NCBI RefSeq assembly: GCF_016808335.1
Contig: NC_053139.1
Location: 18,742,782-18,806,781 of the forward strand
DNA from: Panicum virgatum
Taxonomy: Eukaryota; Streptophyta; Magnoliopsida; Poales; Poaceae
DNA length: 64,000 bases
Reading direction: 5' to 3'
A model generated the notes under the pieces. The model saw only the letters and a list, made by a program, of their open reading frames with translations, did not search any database and was not told the DNA's origin. This document shows positions 30,886-42,732 of the stretch, piece by piece (position 1 is the first letter of the stretch; each line of letters begins with the position of its first letter). The translations under genes were made by a program, and so were the position numbers.

Positions 30886-32597
30886 ATGCCTTGTCATATA
30901 GATGCATTTCATATGTACATGTGCTAGGGGCTTGTCTAACCTTGTCAAGATAGTGATGAACATGGGTCTTGCATGAGCCGGTGGTCTTGGTTTTGCTCAT
31001 GGCATGAAGAATGGTTCATCATGAAGAAGCTTGCCGAGGGTTCAAACTTGACAAGATAGATTTAAATTTTTGCAATGCATGTGCTTGTCATATAGAATGC
31101 ATCCATGTTTTATTTCTAGCTTTGCATTGGCATTGCATCACGTTAATAGCATCACAAGGGAGCAAATCACACTTTGAGAAAGATATTCATGCTAAGTATG
31201 ATATATCATCTCAACAAGGGTGATAAGATCAATGTTACGCTTTCATGCCTATTGAGTCACGTCCTATCAAACTTAAAGTATCAATCTCTAAGTTCATAGG
31301 CAAAGTGGCTCATACATTTGGTTTTTGTGCTTATTTTCCTCGCTTGGATCTTAATTTGCCTATGTTTATATAAAAGCTTGCGAGCACTTAGTATGAGTGT
31401 TTGAGGGGTGAGGTTGTCTCTCGAAAATGGTCCAAATTGAGTGTTTATGGCTTTGGCTTTTGTGAATTTGGATTAGAAGTAGAGTTTGTAGTTCAGCATA
31501 ATTTTTTGTTGACCACCGGTTAAATCGACGCCTGGTTTTTCACTGCATCGGTTCAACTGGTGCTTAAGTCTTTGTGGCTCGGTTTTCTGCATCGTCTCTG
31601 GAACAAACTCCGACCATTACACCAATGGCCACCGGTGCATCCGATGGTTGGCGGATGAACCGACGCCTATGCATCGGTTCAACCGGTGCTACTGCGTGGA
31701 GTAATGGCCCTTGCAGAGTCTCTGGACTTTACTCCTGCCAATGCACCGACGACCGTCGGATGTTCCGGTGCCTCAGTGGCGGTTCTTCCGGTGCCCCTCT
31801 GTTGACTCGTTCAATCTCATTCATATCCGGTCAATGATACTCCGATGGATACACCGACGCTATATGCTCTGCACCATCGGACCTTCCGGTGCTTTAGGGT
31901 TGGCGGGCCTGCTCGTCCTGTTTCACTTAATCTCTCCATGGGCCCCACGCGTCAGTTTCACGCGTTCTTTCTTCCTCCTCGCGAAACCGCCGCCCCTGCA
32001 CCCGCGCCCGTACCCCGTTCCGCCGCCGCCACTCCTGCGCCGCCCCTCCGCCGCCGCTCACGCGCCACTTGCTCGCCACTCCTAGCCGCCGCCGCTGCCA
32101 GTTCCCTGCGCCGCCCGCACGCCGCGTTCGCGCCACACCCGCGCCGCTCCTGCAACAACCGCGCGCCGCCGCCAGCAAGGTCCAGCGCCGCCGCCTGCAG
32201 CACCAGCATGCCATTCTCCACGTCGTGCACCTCCACCCTCCTCTGGATCTCCTAGAGCACAGGAAACCAAGTTCATCGTACCCCTCCCGACTTGTGCTCA
32301 CCTGCACTCAAGGTGTTCGACAGATTGTCCCCAAGACAATTTGTGTCAATTTTGTCATTTTTGCTTGTTTCCTCACTGAATCATCAGGGTATGATCTCAA
32401 GTTTCTCGGCATGTGTCATATCTTCGCTTCCATATTCTTTTTACACATGACCACTTTTGTCACTTGTTTTTGCACATGCTCACATAGATATCTTTTAAAC
32501 CTTTTAGCGTGTCATCGATATCAAGGCTGCTATCCACTAGATTTCACGTCATAGGATCAAATCATTTGCATAATCTTCTATCGATTCTCTATGACAG
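30886..32597 (+). other. Spacer between pol and ORF3, Sirevirus 2
   Basis: Parallel to the Sirevirus 1 spacer: AT-rich first, then palindromic CACCGGTT/CATCGGTTCAACCGGTG units (about 31,515-31,890), then a GC-rich leader-like segment (31,930-32,240), then an AT-rich stretch with a TATGACAG|ATG junction at the ORF3 start, which could be a 3' splice site. No protein domain recognised. Confidence 0.6.
31515..31890. repeat. CACCGGTT-type palindromic repeats, Sirevirus 2 spacer
   Basis: Units such as CATCGGTTCAACCGGTGC and CACCGGTGCATCCGATGG, the same word family as in the LTR block at 24,076-24,540 but in different order and spacing. Confidence 0.8.
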
Positions 32598-34182
32598 ATG
32601 GCAGGAGATAATAAGGGCAAGGGTAAGATGGTTGTGCAGAAGAAGAAGAAGCGCACCCGTGAGGACCGCGAGCGACAGCAAGCTGAGGCAGTTGCAGACG
32701 CAGCAGACAGGCAGGGTTCACTCAGGATCAGAGATCCTCAGGCTCAGGGGGAGCCACAGCAGCAGTTACGTCACTCAGGACGTACTCAGATAGCTCAGAT
32801 CACACCTGAGTCCCACTCTCGTCCACGGACTCGAGGTGGTGGTACTCAGAGGGGAGCAGGTCATGCACAGCAGCAGCACACCGGCAGTGGCACTCAGACA
32901 GGAGGTCGGGACAGTGGTGAGGAGCTGCCCGAGGTTGAGCTATTTGATCTCAGGGTTATTCCAGGACCTAGGGTCAAGAGACTGAGATATGTCACCCCAG
33001 AGCAGTGGTTTCCCGAGCAGAGAGATGTTGGAGTTGATCGTCGCTTTTACACTCTGCTTCAGGAGTCTTTTTACCACACCTACTGCCAGTTGGATATCAA
33101 GATCAGTGAGCACAAGATGCTCCACTGGGTGGCTATGCGTGTAGCAGCAGGTGGGACTCCAGTGCTTCCTCTCTTCGAGAGATATGATGGATTGCCTGTT
33201 CTACTTAATGAGAGGTCTCGGTACATTCGAGAGTGGGTTCGAGTCTTCTACGCCACTCTGTTTATTGAGGAGGACCGGCAGTTCATTGACTTCATGTTCC
33301 ATGAGAGACACTATCGTTTGACCCGGGCTCGACTGGCTACCCTGCTTGGAGTTCAGATTGCCGAGGAACCACACTTCGTGCACTATCAGGCTTATGGCAG
33401 CACGATGCCTCCTCGTCGTCCTCATGAGTCTCACGTCCCATCTAACGAGGAGATCTGTGCTCTCTTTCAGCAGCCCTTCCTGCCTGGCACACCGAGGACT
33501 CCGGACAGGCTGACTCCCGTGGCACACTCTATCCACCTAGATCTGAGGAAGAGTCTGCTGTTCCGGATTGGATACAACGAGGGGATTATAGCTCTACAGC
33601 AGTGGCTCTTACTATACATCATGACAGGTCGTGACTTTGACCTTGTCGACTTCTTCATCTGCGAGCTAGAGGACGTGATCATGGATGGGATGACTGTTCA
33701 CCGTCGTCACCCCTTCGCTCATTGGATCTGCTGGATACTTGCTCAGCTCAGTCAGAATGAGCATATGGATGAGCTGGAGCTGTCAAGGACACACTTCAGT
33801 TTTTACTCACCTGCTACTCCTCGAGATGGTCGTCGTGGCTCGAGAGGCCAGCGCCGAGCACAGCGGGTACTGGATGAGCGTACCTTGGCTGAGGGCAGAG
33901 TTGCAGACGATCCAACAGTAGCCGAGGATGCTTCACTAGCAGCAGCAGAGGCCCAGCTCCCACACTACCTGATCACAGACTAAGAGGACTCGGAGGATGA
34001 CGAGGATTTCATTCCCACTGTTACTGTTCCTCGAGGTGCTCATGACGATGAGGCAGGATCCTCCGGTGCAGCACGAGCCCCTGCTCCTCCAGTTACCACT
34101 GCACAGGTCGCACAGCCAGACTCTCTTGCAGCTATACTTACTCGGCTCTCTGACCAGCAGGACCGGTTTGCTGCAGCTCAGC
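32598..34182 (+). pseudogene. Sirevirus 2 ORF3, part before the gypsy insertion
   Basis: Homologue of Sirevirus 1 ORF3. Starts MAGDNKGKGKMVVQKKKKRTRE (ATG 32598). The basic N-terminus is followed by Gln- and Arg-Gly-rich sequence, then the globular middle (WVRVFYATLF, FMFHERHYRLTRARLATLLGV, DLVDFFICELEDVIMDGM). TAA at 33981 interrupts the frame; it then continues in the same frame through an acidic stretch (EDSEDDEDF) until the gypsy element enters at 34183. No signal peptide or membrane segment seen. Confidence 0.75.
34178..34182. repeat. Target duplication of the gypsy element, left
   Basis: TCAGC, identical to 50475-50479. Removing the element and one copy rejoins the ORF3 frame. Confidence 0.9.
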
Positions 34183-35650
34183 TGTCGGGTGCCACAATTA
34201 GGGACACCCTAATTGGAGTACTAAAACCACTTTCGAAAACACAAACACATGTTAAGGCAACTGGGCCCACAAAGGCCCCCGGCCTCCTTCCAAATCTGGA
34301 AGAGAGGAAAGGACTCAAAGAAGCCCAGCATGTGGCCCATTCGCACCCCTCTCAGGCCCACCGAACAATCTCCGCCCCGCTCGAGGGTAGCGAATCTACC
34401 CTCGGGCGGGTCACTCATCTCCGCCTCGCTCGAGGGCTCCCCTCGGACCCTCGACCGCACAATCGCATTTCCGCCTCGCTCGAGGACAGCGGACCTACCC
34501 TCGAGCGGGTGGCCAGTCTCCGCCTCGCTCGAGGACAGCGGACCTGCCCTCGAGCGGGTGGCCAATCTCCGCCTCGCTCGAGGACAGCGGACCTGCCCTC
34601 GAGCGGGTGGCCAATCTCCGCCTCGCTCGAGGCCATCTCTCGGCACAAGGGACAAGTGGCCCCGCCGCCCAACCGACCGCCGTACAAAGGCATTAAAGGC
34701 CAGCTACTCCGCCACAGCTCAAAGGACGGGCGGCGTCAGACTGCCACTCCCGCAGTGGATGTGACCGGCGTCCCGTCCACTGACCCCGGTCACCGCTCTG
34801 CCACCCCAGCCGCTATAGCAGCACTGTTGAGCATTCAACGCGGTACAAGACAAGTTGGCGCCGCCCCCGTTACTGTCACGCCGACATCAACCATCTAAAC
34901 ACACCTCCCCCTAGGGAAGGAGTCTGGCGATGTCACGTGCCCTTCCGGGAGGGGCACTCCGCATGCGCGGACGGTCCCGGACCTCCCTCTTGTGGGGTCC
35001 GGGACTTCCACGCGCCCCCGGACCTTCTAGTGTGCACGCTCGCACCCCGACCAGGGGGTCCGGGACCGTCCCACGCCATTACTACCGCTGGTACTCTGTA
35101 GGACGGCCGCCGCCATCTCCACGAGACCAAGGACGGAGCCCAGGATGACGGCGACGTGCGTCGCCTTCCCACAGTACACTTCCTACAGTGCTCGACCACT
35201 GTACCCGCGATTCAGGGGAAAACGACGACTTCCGCGCCCCTACACTCATGTATGCCGCCCCTCCTTACAACTATAAAAGGAGAGGGTGGGCTTCCTTTTG
35301 GAGAGGCTGATCGACTCTCTCCAATCAAAGGTTGGAAGTAAGTTCTCTGAACTCCCCCTCAGAGGACTCTCAGCACGACTGAGCACTCATCTCAACCAAC
35401 TCCACCTCTAGCAGAGACTTGGGAGCTTCTCTCCCTATCTCGCCTCGCTTGTATCCCCTACTACGAGCACTTCGGGTGTAAGATAATACAGTGCCCTCGC
35501 ACGCCCCCTTTGCTGGACGTACGGCCCCGCGGCCGGAACCAGGATAAAACCGTGCGTTACTGTGATTTCCTCTTGCATCATCATCTGGGACGAGGAAACC
35601 CGCAGCATTTACTAGTTGGGATTCAGGCCCCACGGGTCGGAACGCCGACA
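34183..35650 (+). repeat. Gypsy 5' LTR
   Basis: 1,468 bp, TGTCGGG to CCGACA. It contains three 49-bp tandem units at 34470-34616 and a CTATAAAAGG box near 35,270-35,279, the likely promoter. Confidence 0.93.
34470..34616 (+). repeat. Three 49-bp tandem units in the gypsy 5' LTR
   Basis: Units start at 34470, 34519 and 34568, each TCCGCCTCGCTCGAGGACAG...GGTGGCC plus a few bases; a partial unit follows at 34617. The 3' LTR has only two (49343 and 49392). Confidence 0.9.
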
Positions 35651-35652
35651 GT

Positions 35653-35670
35653 TGGCGCGCCAGGTAGGGG
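35653..35670 (+). other. Primer binding site of the gypsy element
   Basis: TGGCGCGCCAGGTAGGGG begins two bases after the 5' LTR. I could not assign the tRNA with confidence. Confidence 0.7.
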
Positions 35671-35714
35671 CGCTGCATGACTTTTTCTCTCTTTTTCCCA
35701 CTTGATCTCCAGGA

Positions 35715-37936
35715 ATGGTGAGCAGATCGAACCCATACCCTATGGGTGTTTCGGATCCGTTTCCAGCGGGACGCGCGATCTCGTTCGGGAGTCTTGAGTT
35801 CAGGACAACCGGCAACGGTTACCTCATGCAGCTCCTCTCCTCCGAACGCAACCTCATCGCTCCGACTTCGCCAGCCCGGCGCAACAGGCGCTCGGGTCAG
35901 CGTTCGCGACAAGCACGCGCGGAGCGGCGTCGTGCGGCACGCCACAGCTCCCCCACGTGGGTCGAGGCTGGCGTGTCGCAACTCAGCATCATGACCAATG
36001 GGGCAACCGTTTCGCCATCGCGTGCCTCGGCGTCATCTGCGCCGGCACCATCGCCTGCGGCAACACTAGTGCCTCCCAGGGGGGACTCGACTTCGGCGTC
36101 GTCCTTCCCCTTCGGGATGCGCAACGCTGCCGCCCATGCCTTGTCAACCGTCGCTGACTTCATCGAGCGTGGGGATCTGCCGGGTCATCATCTTCGGTCG
36201 ATTCGCAGCCCCATCGCGTCATCTCCTGACGAATCCTACCCCGAGACGGCGAGCTCGATCGCCGACGACATCGACTTCTTCATGACCAACTTCGTAGCCG
36301 AGGAGGCCGAGGACTACTCCGGGGCCCGCGACCCCGACGCTCTCCGCGCGTTCCAGCTGGCGACGGCCTACTGCCTCACCTGCTCCGAAGACTCCAGCGA
36401 GGGGGATTTCGATCCTTCCCGGGAGTGCTTCATGGTGGACCTTGCGGACGAGCAAAATAACAACGCCCCAGGCAACGACGGGGAAGCCGGGGCGGACGCG
36501 CGGGCAAAGCAACCAGCGAACCCGCCTGCAGCGCCTTCCTCGTCAAGCTCGGCGGCGCGACAGGCCCAGCTGGCGCAGCTCAAAGAGCTTCAAGCCAAGC
36601 TCGACGAGCAGCGTCAACAAACCCAGGAGCTACGCGCCGCACTCGAGCAGCAGCGTGCCGTGCCTGGTGCACACGCCCAGGCGGCGGGACGTGTTGCCCG
36701 GGAGCGCATCCTGGCCGACGACAACGTCGACAAATCTCCGGAACTGAAGACGGCGGGCGAGAAGCTCGTCGCCGCGGCTTACCTACTCCAAGCTATGCCT
36801 GAGCCATCGACACCTTCGGGCCGCAAACTGCGCCGCGAGGCACAGGAGCTCATCGAGCAAGCTGCCGTGCAGCAGGCCGAGAGTTCTGTGTCTCGCATGC
36901 GCTCGAAGGCCCCGGAGCAGTGTGATGGGACTGCGCACCAGGACCGTGAGGTCTCCGTGCACACACCCCCAGCGGCGAAGGGCAAAGCAGCCATAGCGCC
37001 CGGCGCGAGGGCACCCTCGGTGCACGAGCGCATCGGAAGAGTTCCCGTAAGGGAGCGAATCCGTGACACTCGCGGGCACGCTGGCGACAGCGACGCCCGC
37101 AACGTCATCAACGGCAGGAGGTACACCCCTCGACGGGGTGGATGCTTCGACCCCGAGCACGACAGGGGTGAGTCACCAGAGCCTCCGAGCACCCGGGTGT
37201 TCAGCCTTTCCGGGCACGACAGGGGATTCGAACCGCGCCTTTTCCCCCGCGCTTCCGACAACCCAACACCCTCGTCAAATACCGCCTAGCATGCCAGCTA
37301 GGCGGCGCGACGGAGGACGCGGCCATCATCCGCAACCTTTCTCTCCATCTTGCTGACGCCACACGAATGTGGCTCGAGCACCTGCCTGCGGATCAGATCC
37401 ACAACTGGGTCGATTTGGTCCACATCTTCGTGGGCAATTTCCAGGGCACGTATGTTCGCCCTGGGAACTCTTGGGACCTCAAAGGGTGTCGCCAAAAGCC
37501 CCGCGAGTCCCTGCGTGACTACGTGCGACGCTTCTCCAAGCAGTGCACCGAGCTCCCCAGCGTCACCCACGTCGAGGTCATTAACGCTTTCGTCGAGGGT
37601 ACGACGTGCAGGAACTTGGTGCATGAGCTTGCGAGAAGCCGACCCGTTAACACCAATGAGTTGTTCGACGCTGCCACCAACTACACCGCCGGCGAGGAAG
37701 CGGTTGGTGCCATCTTCGACGACAAATCGAGCAAGCGCAAAGACGATGCGCCCGCGGAGGGCGGCAGCGTCAAACCCAATGCCCCCGCCAAGAAACTGAA
37801 GCGGGGGAAGAAGGGAAAGAAGCCGGTCCCACCAAGCCAGCATGGGTCGAGACAGGCAGAGGACTCCGAGGAGGCCTTTGCAGCTGCCCCAGACCGCAAG
37901 GGACCTCGAGGCCCCCCTCGAGGCGGTGGTGGCTAG
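35715..37936 (+). pseudogene. Gypsy gag
   Basis: Starts at ATG 35715. The first 524 codons are low-complexity, rich in Ala, Ser, Arg and Gln, with a coiled-coil-like stretch (LKELQAKLDEQRQQTQELRA). A frameshift near 37,290 separates this from the capsid part (from about 37,300): MWLEHLPADQIHNWVDL, then YVRRFSKQCTELP, a Retrotrans_gag pattern. A Lys-rich tail ends at TAG 37934-37936. The same frame continues beyond that stop into a Cys/His knuckle (CPYHKGPVNHTLEQC) and the protease. Confidence 0.85.
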
Positions 37937-37945
37937 TTCGACGAC

Positions 37946-38905
37946 ATGCTTAAGAAGCCGTGTCCTTACCATAAGGGCCCGGTCAACCATACCCTCGAGC
38001 AGTGCGAGATGCTCAAGAAATACTACAACCGCGTCGCGCATCGCGACGAGGACAAGAAGAAGGATGCTGGCGACAAAGGTGGAGATGATGAGTTCCCCCC
38101 AGTGGAGAACACCTTCTTCATCTTTGGAGGAACAACGACGAATATGACTTCTCGGCAGCGCAAGCGTGAGCGCCGCGAAGTCTTTTCCGTTACCAAAGCC
38201 ACGCCATCCTACCTCGACTGGTCGAAGGATACCATCGCCTTTGGCCGCGAGGACCACCCCGACTACGTCCCGCATCCGGGACGGTATCCGCTCGTTGTCG
38301 ATCCCATCATCGGCAACACTCGCTTCTCCAAGGTGCTCATGGACGGAGGCAGCAGCCTCAACATCATGTACACCCCTACCTTGGAGCTCATGGGGATCGG
38401 ACTGGACAAGCTTCGCCCCAGCAAGTCGCCATTCCATGGCGTTGCGCCGGGGAAGCGAGTCCAACCCCTCGGCCAGATCGATCTGCCTGTATGCTTCGGC
38501 ACAGCCGCCAACTTCCGCAAGGAGGTTCTTACTTTCGAGGTGGTGGGATTTCGAGGGTCCTATCATGCCATCCTCGGTCATCCTTGCTACGCCAAGTTTA
38601 TGGCTGTCCCCAACTACACCTACCTCAAGCTCAAAATGCCGGGTCCGAAGGGCGTCATCACCATCGGCTCTTCGTTCGAACACGCCTACGAGTGCGACGT
38701 CGAGTGCGTTGAGCGTGCAGAAGCTCAAGCGGAGGACGAGGCCCTCGCAGCCACCCTCGACAAAATGGCGAGCGAGGCCTTAGACTCCACGCACCGACAC
38801 GCCGGGAGCTTCGAGCCCGCCGAGGGTATCAAGAAAGTACCCCTCGACCCAAGCCACTCCGACGACAAGGTGTTGCAGATCAGCGCCACCCTCGACGACA
38901 AATAG
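37946..38905 (+). pseudogene. Gypsy protease region
   Basis: In frame with the capsid part and with RT. It opens with the knuckle CPYHKGPVNHTLEQC. The aspartic protease site reads VLMDGGSSLNIMY, normal for plant gypsy elements (DGGSS). An FRGSYHAILGHPCYAKF block follows. TAG at 38903-38905 cuts it from RT. Confidence 0.85.
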
Positions 38906-40612
38906 GAAGTGGTGCTCGTCGATTTCCTCCGCGCCAACGCAGATATCTTTGCGTGGAGCCCCTCGGACATGCCTGGCATACCGAGGGAGGTCGCCGAGCA
39001 CTCTCTTGATGTCCGACCCAACTCCAAGCCGGTGAAGCAGCGCCTAAGACGCTTCGACGAGCTCAAGCGCCGGGCGATCGGCGAGGAGTTGCAGAAACTT
39101 CTGGCGGCCGGATTCATCAAAGAGGTATTCCATCCCGAGTGGCTAGCTAATCCAGTATTAGTGAAGAAAAAGAGTGGAAACTGGAGGATGTGTGTGGACT
39201 ACACTAGTCTAAATATGACATGTCCGAAGGTTCCCTTTCCCTTGCCACGAATTGATCAGATTGTAGATACTACTGCGGGATGTGAGCTCTTATCCTTTCT
39301 TGATGCTTACTCCGGTTACCACCAAATCAAGATGAAAGAGTCCGACCAGCTCGCGACTTCTTTTATCACACCTTTTGGCATGTACTGCTACGTTACGATG
39401 CCCTTTGGCCTCAGAAACGCCGGAGCTACCTATCAACGGTGTATGCTCCACGTTTTCGGAGACCATCTCGGGCGGAGCGTAGAGGCATATGTCGATGACA
39501 TCGTTGTAAAATACAGGAAGGCGGATGACCTGGTTGCCGATCTCAGGATCGCATTCGATTGCCTACGGGCCAAAGGGGTAAAACTTAACCCCGAGAAGTG
39601 CGTATTCGGGGTGCCTCGAGGCATGCTCTTGGGTTTCATTGTCTCCCAGCGGGGCATCGAACCCAACCCTGACAAAGTCTCAGCCATCACTCGGATGGGA
39701 CCGATCCGAGATTTGAAGGGGGTACAGAGGGTCATGGGATGCCTAGCGTCCCTTAGCCGTTTCATCTCGCGTCTCGGCGAGAAAGGCTTACCCCTGTATC
39801 GACTCTTGAGGAAAACCGAGCACTTCACGTGGACCCCCGAAGCTCAAGAAGCCCTCGAAAGGCTGAAGGCATCGCTCACTCATGCTCCCATTCTTACGCC
39901 ACCTACGGACGGCGAGCCCCTCTATCTGTACGTAGCTGCGACGACCCAAGTGGTCAGCGCGGTGATCGTGGTTGAAAGACAAGAGGAGGGTCAGGCTCTG
40001 CCCGTCCAGCGGCCGGTGTACTATATCAGTGAGGTGTTGTCCGAAACCAAGACACGCTATCTGCAGATTCAGAAGCTGCTCTACGCAGTAGTGCTAGCTC
40101 GACGCAAGTTGCGCCACTACTTCGAGGCTCACCCCGTCACTGTTGTCTCGTCTTTCCCCTTGGGAGAGATAGCCCGCAACCGGGAAGCCGAGGGTAGAAT
40201 TGCCAAATGGTCTGTGGAGCTGATGGGAGAGACCCTCGCCTACGCCCCCCGCAGAGCGATCAAGTCCCAAATCTTGGCTGACTTCGTGGCTGAGTGGACG
40301 GACACTCAGCTACCCCCATCACAAATCCAGGGCGAATGCTGGATTATGTACTTCGACGGGTCGGTGATGAAAACTGGCGCCGGTGCCGGCCTCCTATTCA
40401 TCTCACCCCTCGGAGAACACATACGGTACGTGATCCGCTTGCATTTCCCTGCTTCGAACAATATGGCGGAGTATGAGGCCCTCCTCGGTGGCCTCCGCAT
40501 CGCCATCGAGCTCGGCGTCAAACGCCTCGACGCGCGCGGTGACTCTCAGCTTGTCGTCGACCAAGTAATGAAAGAGTCCAGCTGTCACGACCCGAAGATG
40601 GAGGCATACTGA
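38906..40612 (+). pseudogene. Gypsy RT, RNase H and additional RNase H
   Basis: RT: KKKSGNWRMCVDYTSLN, FLDAYSGYHQI, MPFGLRNAGATYQR and an intact YVDDIVV catalytic motif. The first RNase H follows (WTPEAQEALERLKASL, YISEVLSETKTRY). A second RNase H-like domain starts at MYFDGSVMKTGAGAGL, with NNMAEYEALLGGL and a GDSQLV Asp. Two RNase H domains in tandem are typical of the Tat lineage. TGA at 40610-40612 interrupts the second one; the frame goes on unchanged. Confidence 0.92.
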
Positions 40613-42166
40613 AACGCACTGCGCCACCTCGAAGACAAATTCGACGGTCTCGAGCTCAATCATGTCCCGCGCAAGTACAACGAGGATGCCGACGAACTGG
40701 CCAAGATAGCCTCGGGGCGGACCACTGTCCCCCCGAATATCTTCGCCCGCGACATCGCCAAGCCCTCCGCCGAATTCAAGGACCCGCCGGAGCCGGGCCC
40801 CTCGTCCACCGGGTCCCCCGGCGGGAACCCCACGGCGGACGGGGTCGAGCCCATGGACATTGACTTTGGGACCACCTCCAAGGACGAGGCCGAAGCAATG
40901 GAAGTCGACGAGGGCCCCACCTCGCGAGACTGGCGCGTCCAGTGCCTTGACTGGATGATTCGAGGGATCTTACCCTCGAACCGTGCTCAGGCACGGCGCC
41001 TCGCCTGGAGGGCCAAGTCCTTCGCTCTAATCGACAATGAGCTACACAAGCGCAGTCCCTCGGGCGTCTTGCAGCGATGCATCCCCCTCCCCGAGGGCAA
41101 GGAGCTGATCCGCGACATCCACGCTGGCATCTGCGGCCATCACGCCGCGCCACGTACCCTCGTGGGCAACGCATTTCGGCAAGGATTTTACTGGCCCACC
41201 GCGGTCGCCGACGCCACCGACGTCGTGCGGACCTGCGAGGGTTGCCAGTTCTATGCTCGAAAAACACATCTTCCGGCCCATGCTCTGCAGACCATCCCCA
41301 TCACGTGGCCGTTCGCCGTGTGGGGGCTGGACCTCGTCGGTCCGCTGAAGAAGGCGCCCGGGGGCTTCACCCACTTGCTGTTGGCGGTCGACAAGTTCTC
41401 CAAATGGATCGAGGCTCGACCCATCGGCAAGATCAAATCCGAGCAAGCAGTCCAATTCTTCACCGACATCGTCTTCAGGTTCGGGGTCCCGAACTCGATC
41501 ATCACCGACAACGGCACCTAGTTCACAGGCAAGAAGTTCTTGGCGTTCTGTGACAGCTTCCACATACGTGTGGACTGGTCGGCTGTGGCACACCCACAGA
41601 CGAACGGGCAAGTGGAGCGTGCCAACGGCATGATCCTCCAAGGACTAAAGCCAAGAATCTTCAACAAGCTGAACAAGTTTGGCCGGAGGTGGCTCACGGA
41701 GCTACCCTCGGTCATCTGGAGCCTGAGGACGACCCCGAGCAGAGCCACGGGCTTTTCGCCGTTCTTCCTGGTCTATGGTGCCGAGGCTATCCTCCCCACT
41801 GACTTGGAGTACGGATCGCCGAGGCTCAAGGCATATCAAGAGCAACGAAACCAGCGAGCTCGCGAAGACTCGCTGGACCAAGTGGACGAGGCTCGAGACA
41901 TGGCGCTCCTCCACTCTGCGCGCTACCAGCAGTCCTTGCGAAGGTATCAAGCGCAGAGGGTCCGGCGCCGAGACCTCAACGAAGGGGACTTGGTGCTAAG
42001 GCTTCGACAAGACAACAGGGGCCGCCACAAGCTCTCACCTCCATGGGAAGGACCGTACATAATCGCCAAGGTGCTCAAACCCGGAACGTACAAGCTGGCC
42101 AACGAAAAAGGCATAGTCCTCACCAACGCTTGGAATATACAACAGCTACGTCGCTTTTATCCTTAG
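40613..42166 (+). pseudogene. Gypsy integrase
   Basis: Same frame as RT. Zinc-binding HHCC region (GHHAAPRTL... CEGCQFY), core with GLDLVGP (Asp), SIITDNG (Asp) and NGQVERANG (Glu). TAG at 41519-41521 replaces the usual Gln right after DNGT. The C-terminal part has [22 protein letters not shown] and ends WNIQQLRRFYP, stop 42164. No chromodomain is visible, as expected for Tat. Confidence 0.9.
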
Positions 42167-42732
42167 CATTTCAAGCTATTTGTATATTGTTCGTACTCGC
42201 ATTTTCAATTTCCCGAAATAATAAGGAAGTACGCTTTACTTATTGCTTTTTGGGAACATTCCCGACCCTCGAGGGCTCGGGCGCGCACGAACATCGAGGT
42301 ACGCTCGGCTTTACCCTCGGCAAAACCGAGCCTCCCTCGGGGGCTACTACGGGGGGAACCCCCGAACGTCCCCAAAAAGTCGCCAATGTTTTTTCGAAAT
42401 ATCTCCGTCTCGACCCTAAGCTTCTCGTATCCTTGGAAAAAACGGACGCGAGGCATAAGCAACTACGGTACGGGGCTGGCCGAGTCGTGGGGCCGCCTAC
42501 GCCTCCGGGATACGGCACCCCCCTCACCACCCTACGCCTACGTTGCTTATGAACGCGAACTTCCTCGCAGATGTTTATCTAAGTCGCATACGAAGAACAC
42601 GGAAGTAAAGTAAAGAAACACAGGCTCGAACACACAAGGCCTCGACAGGCCACACATTCAAATTACAAAAACAAATCTCTTATATTCATAAAGTGCGATT
42701 ACAAGGCGCGACTATGATAAACACTAATCTAT
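42167..42732. other. Spacer between gypsy pol and the antisense gene
   Basis: Holds the 3' ends of both the sense pol and the antisense transcript. It has many CCCTCGAGGG-type words. No coding sequence recognised. Confidence 0.5.

Noticed and set aside
34470..34616. CRISPR-like direct repeats
   Set aside because: Units are contiguous 49-bp tandem copies without unique spacers, inside a plant LTR.
37298..38728. 476-codon minus-strand open frame over gypsy gag-protease
   Set aside because: Antisense of well-identified gag/protease coding sequence; long only because of GC-rich third positions. The real antisense gene is at 42733-46468.
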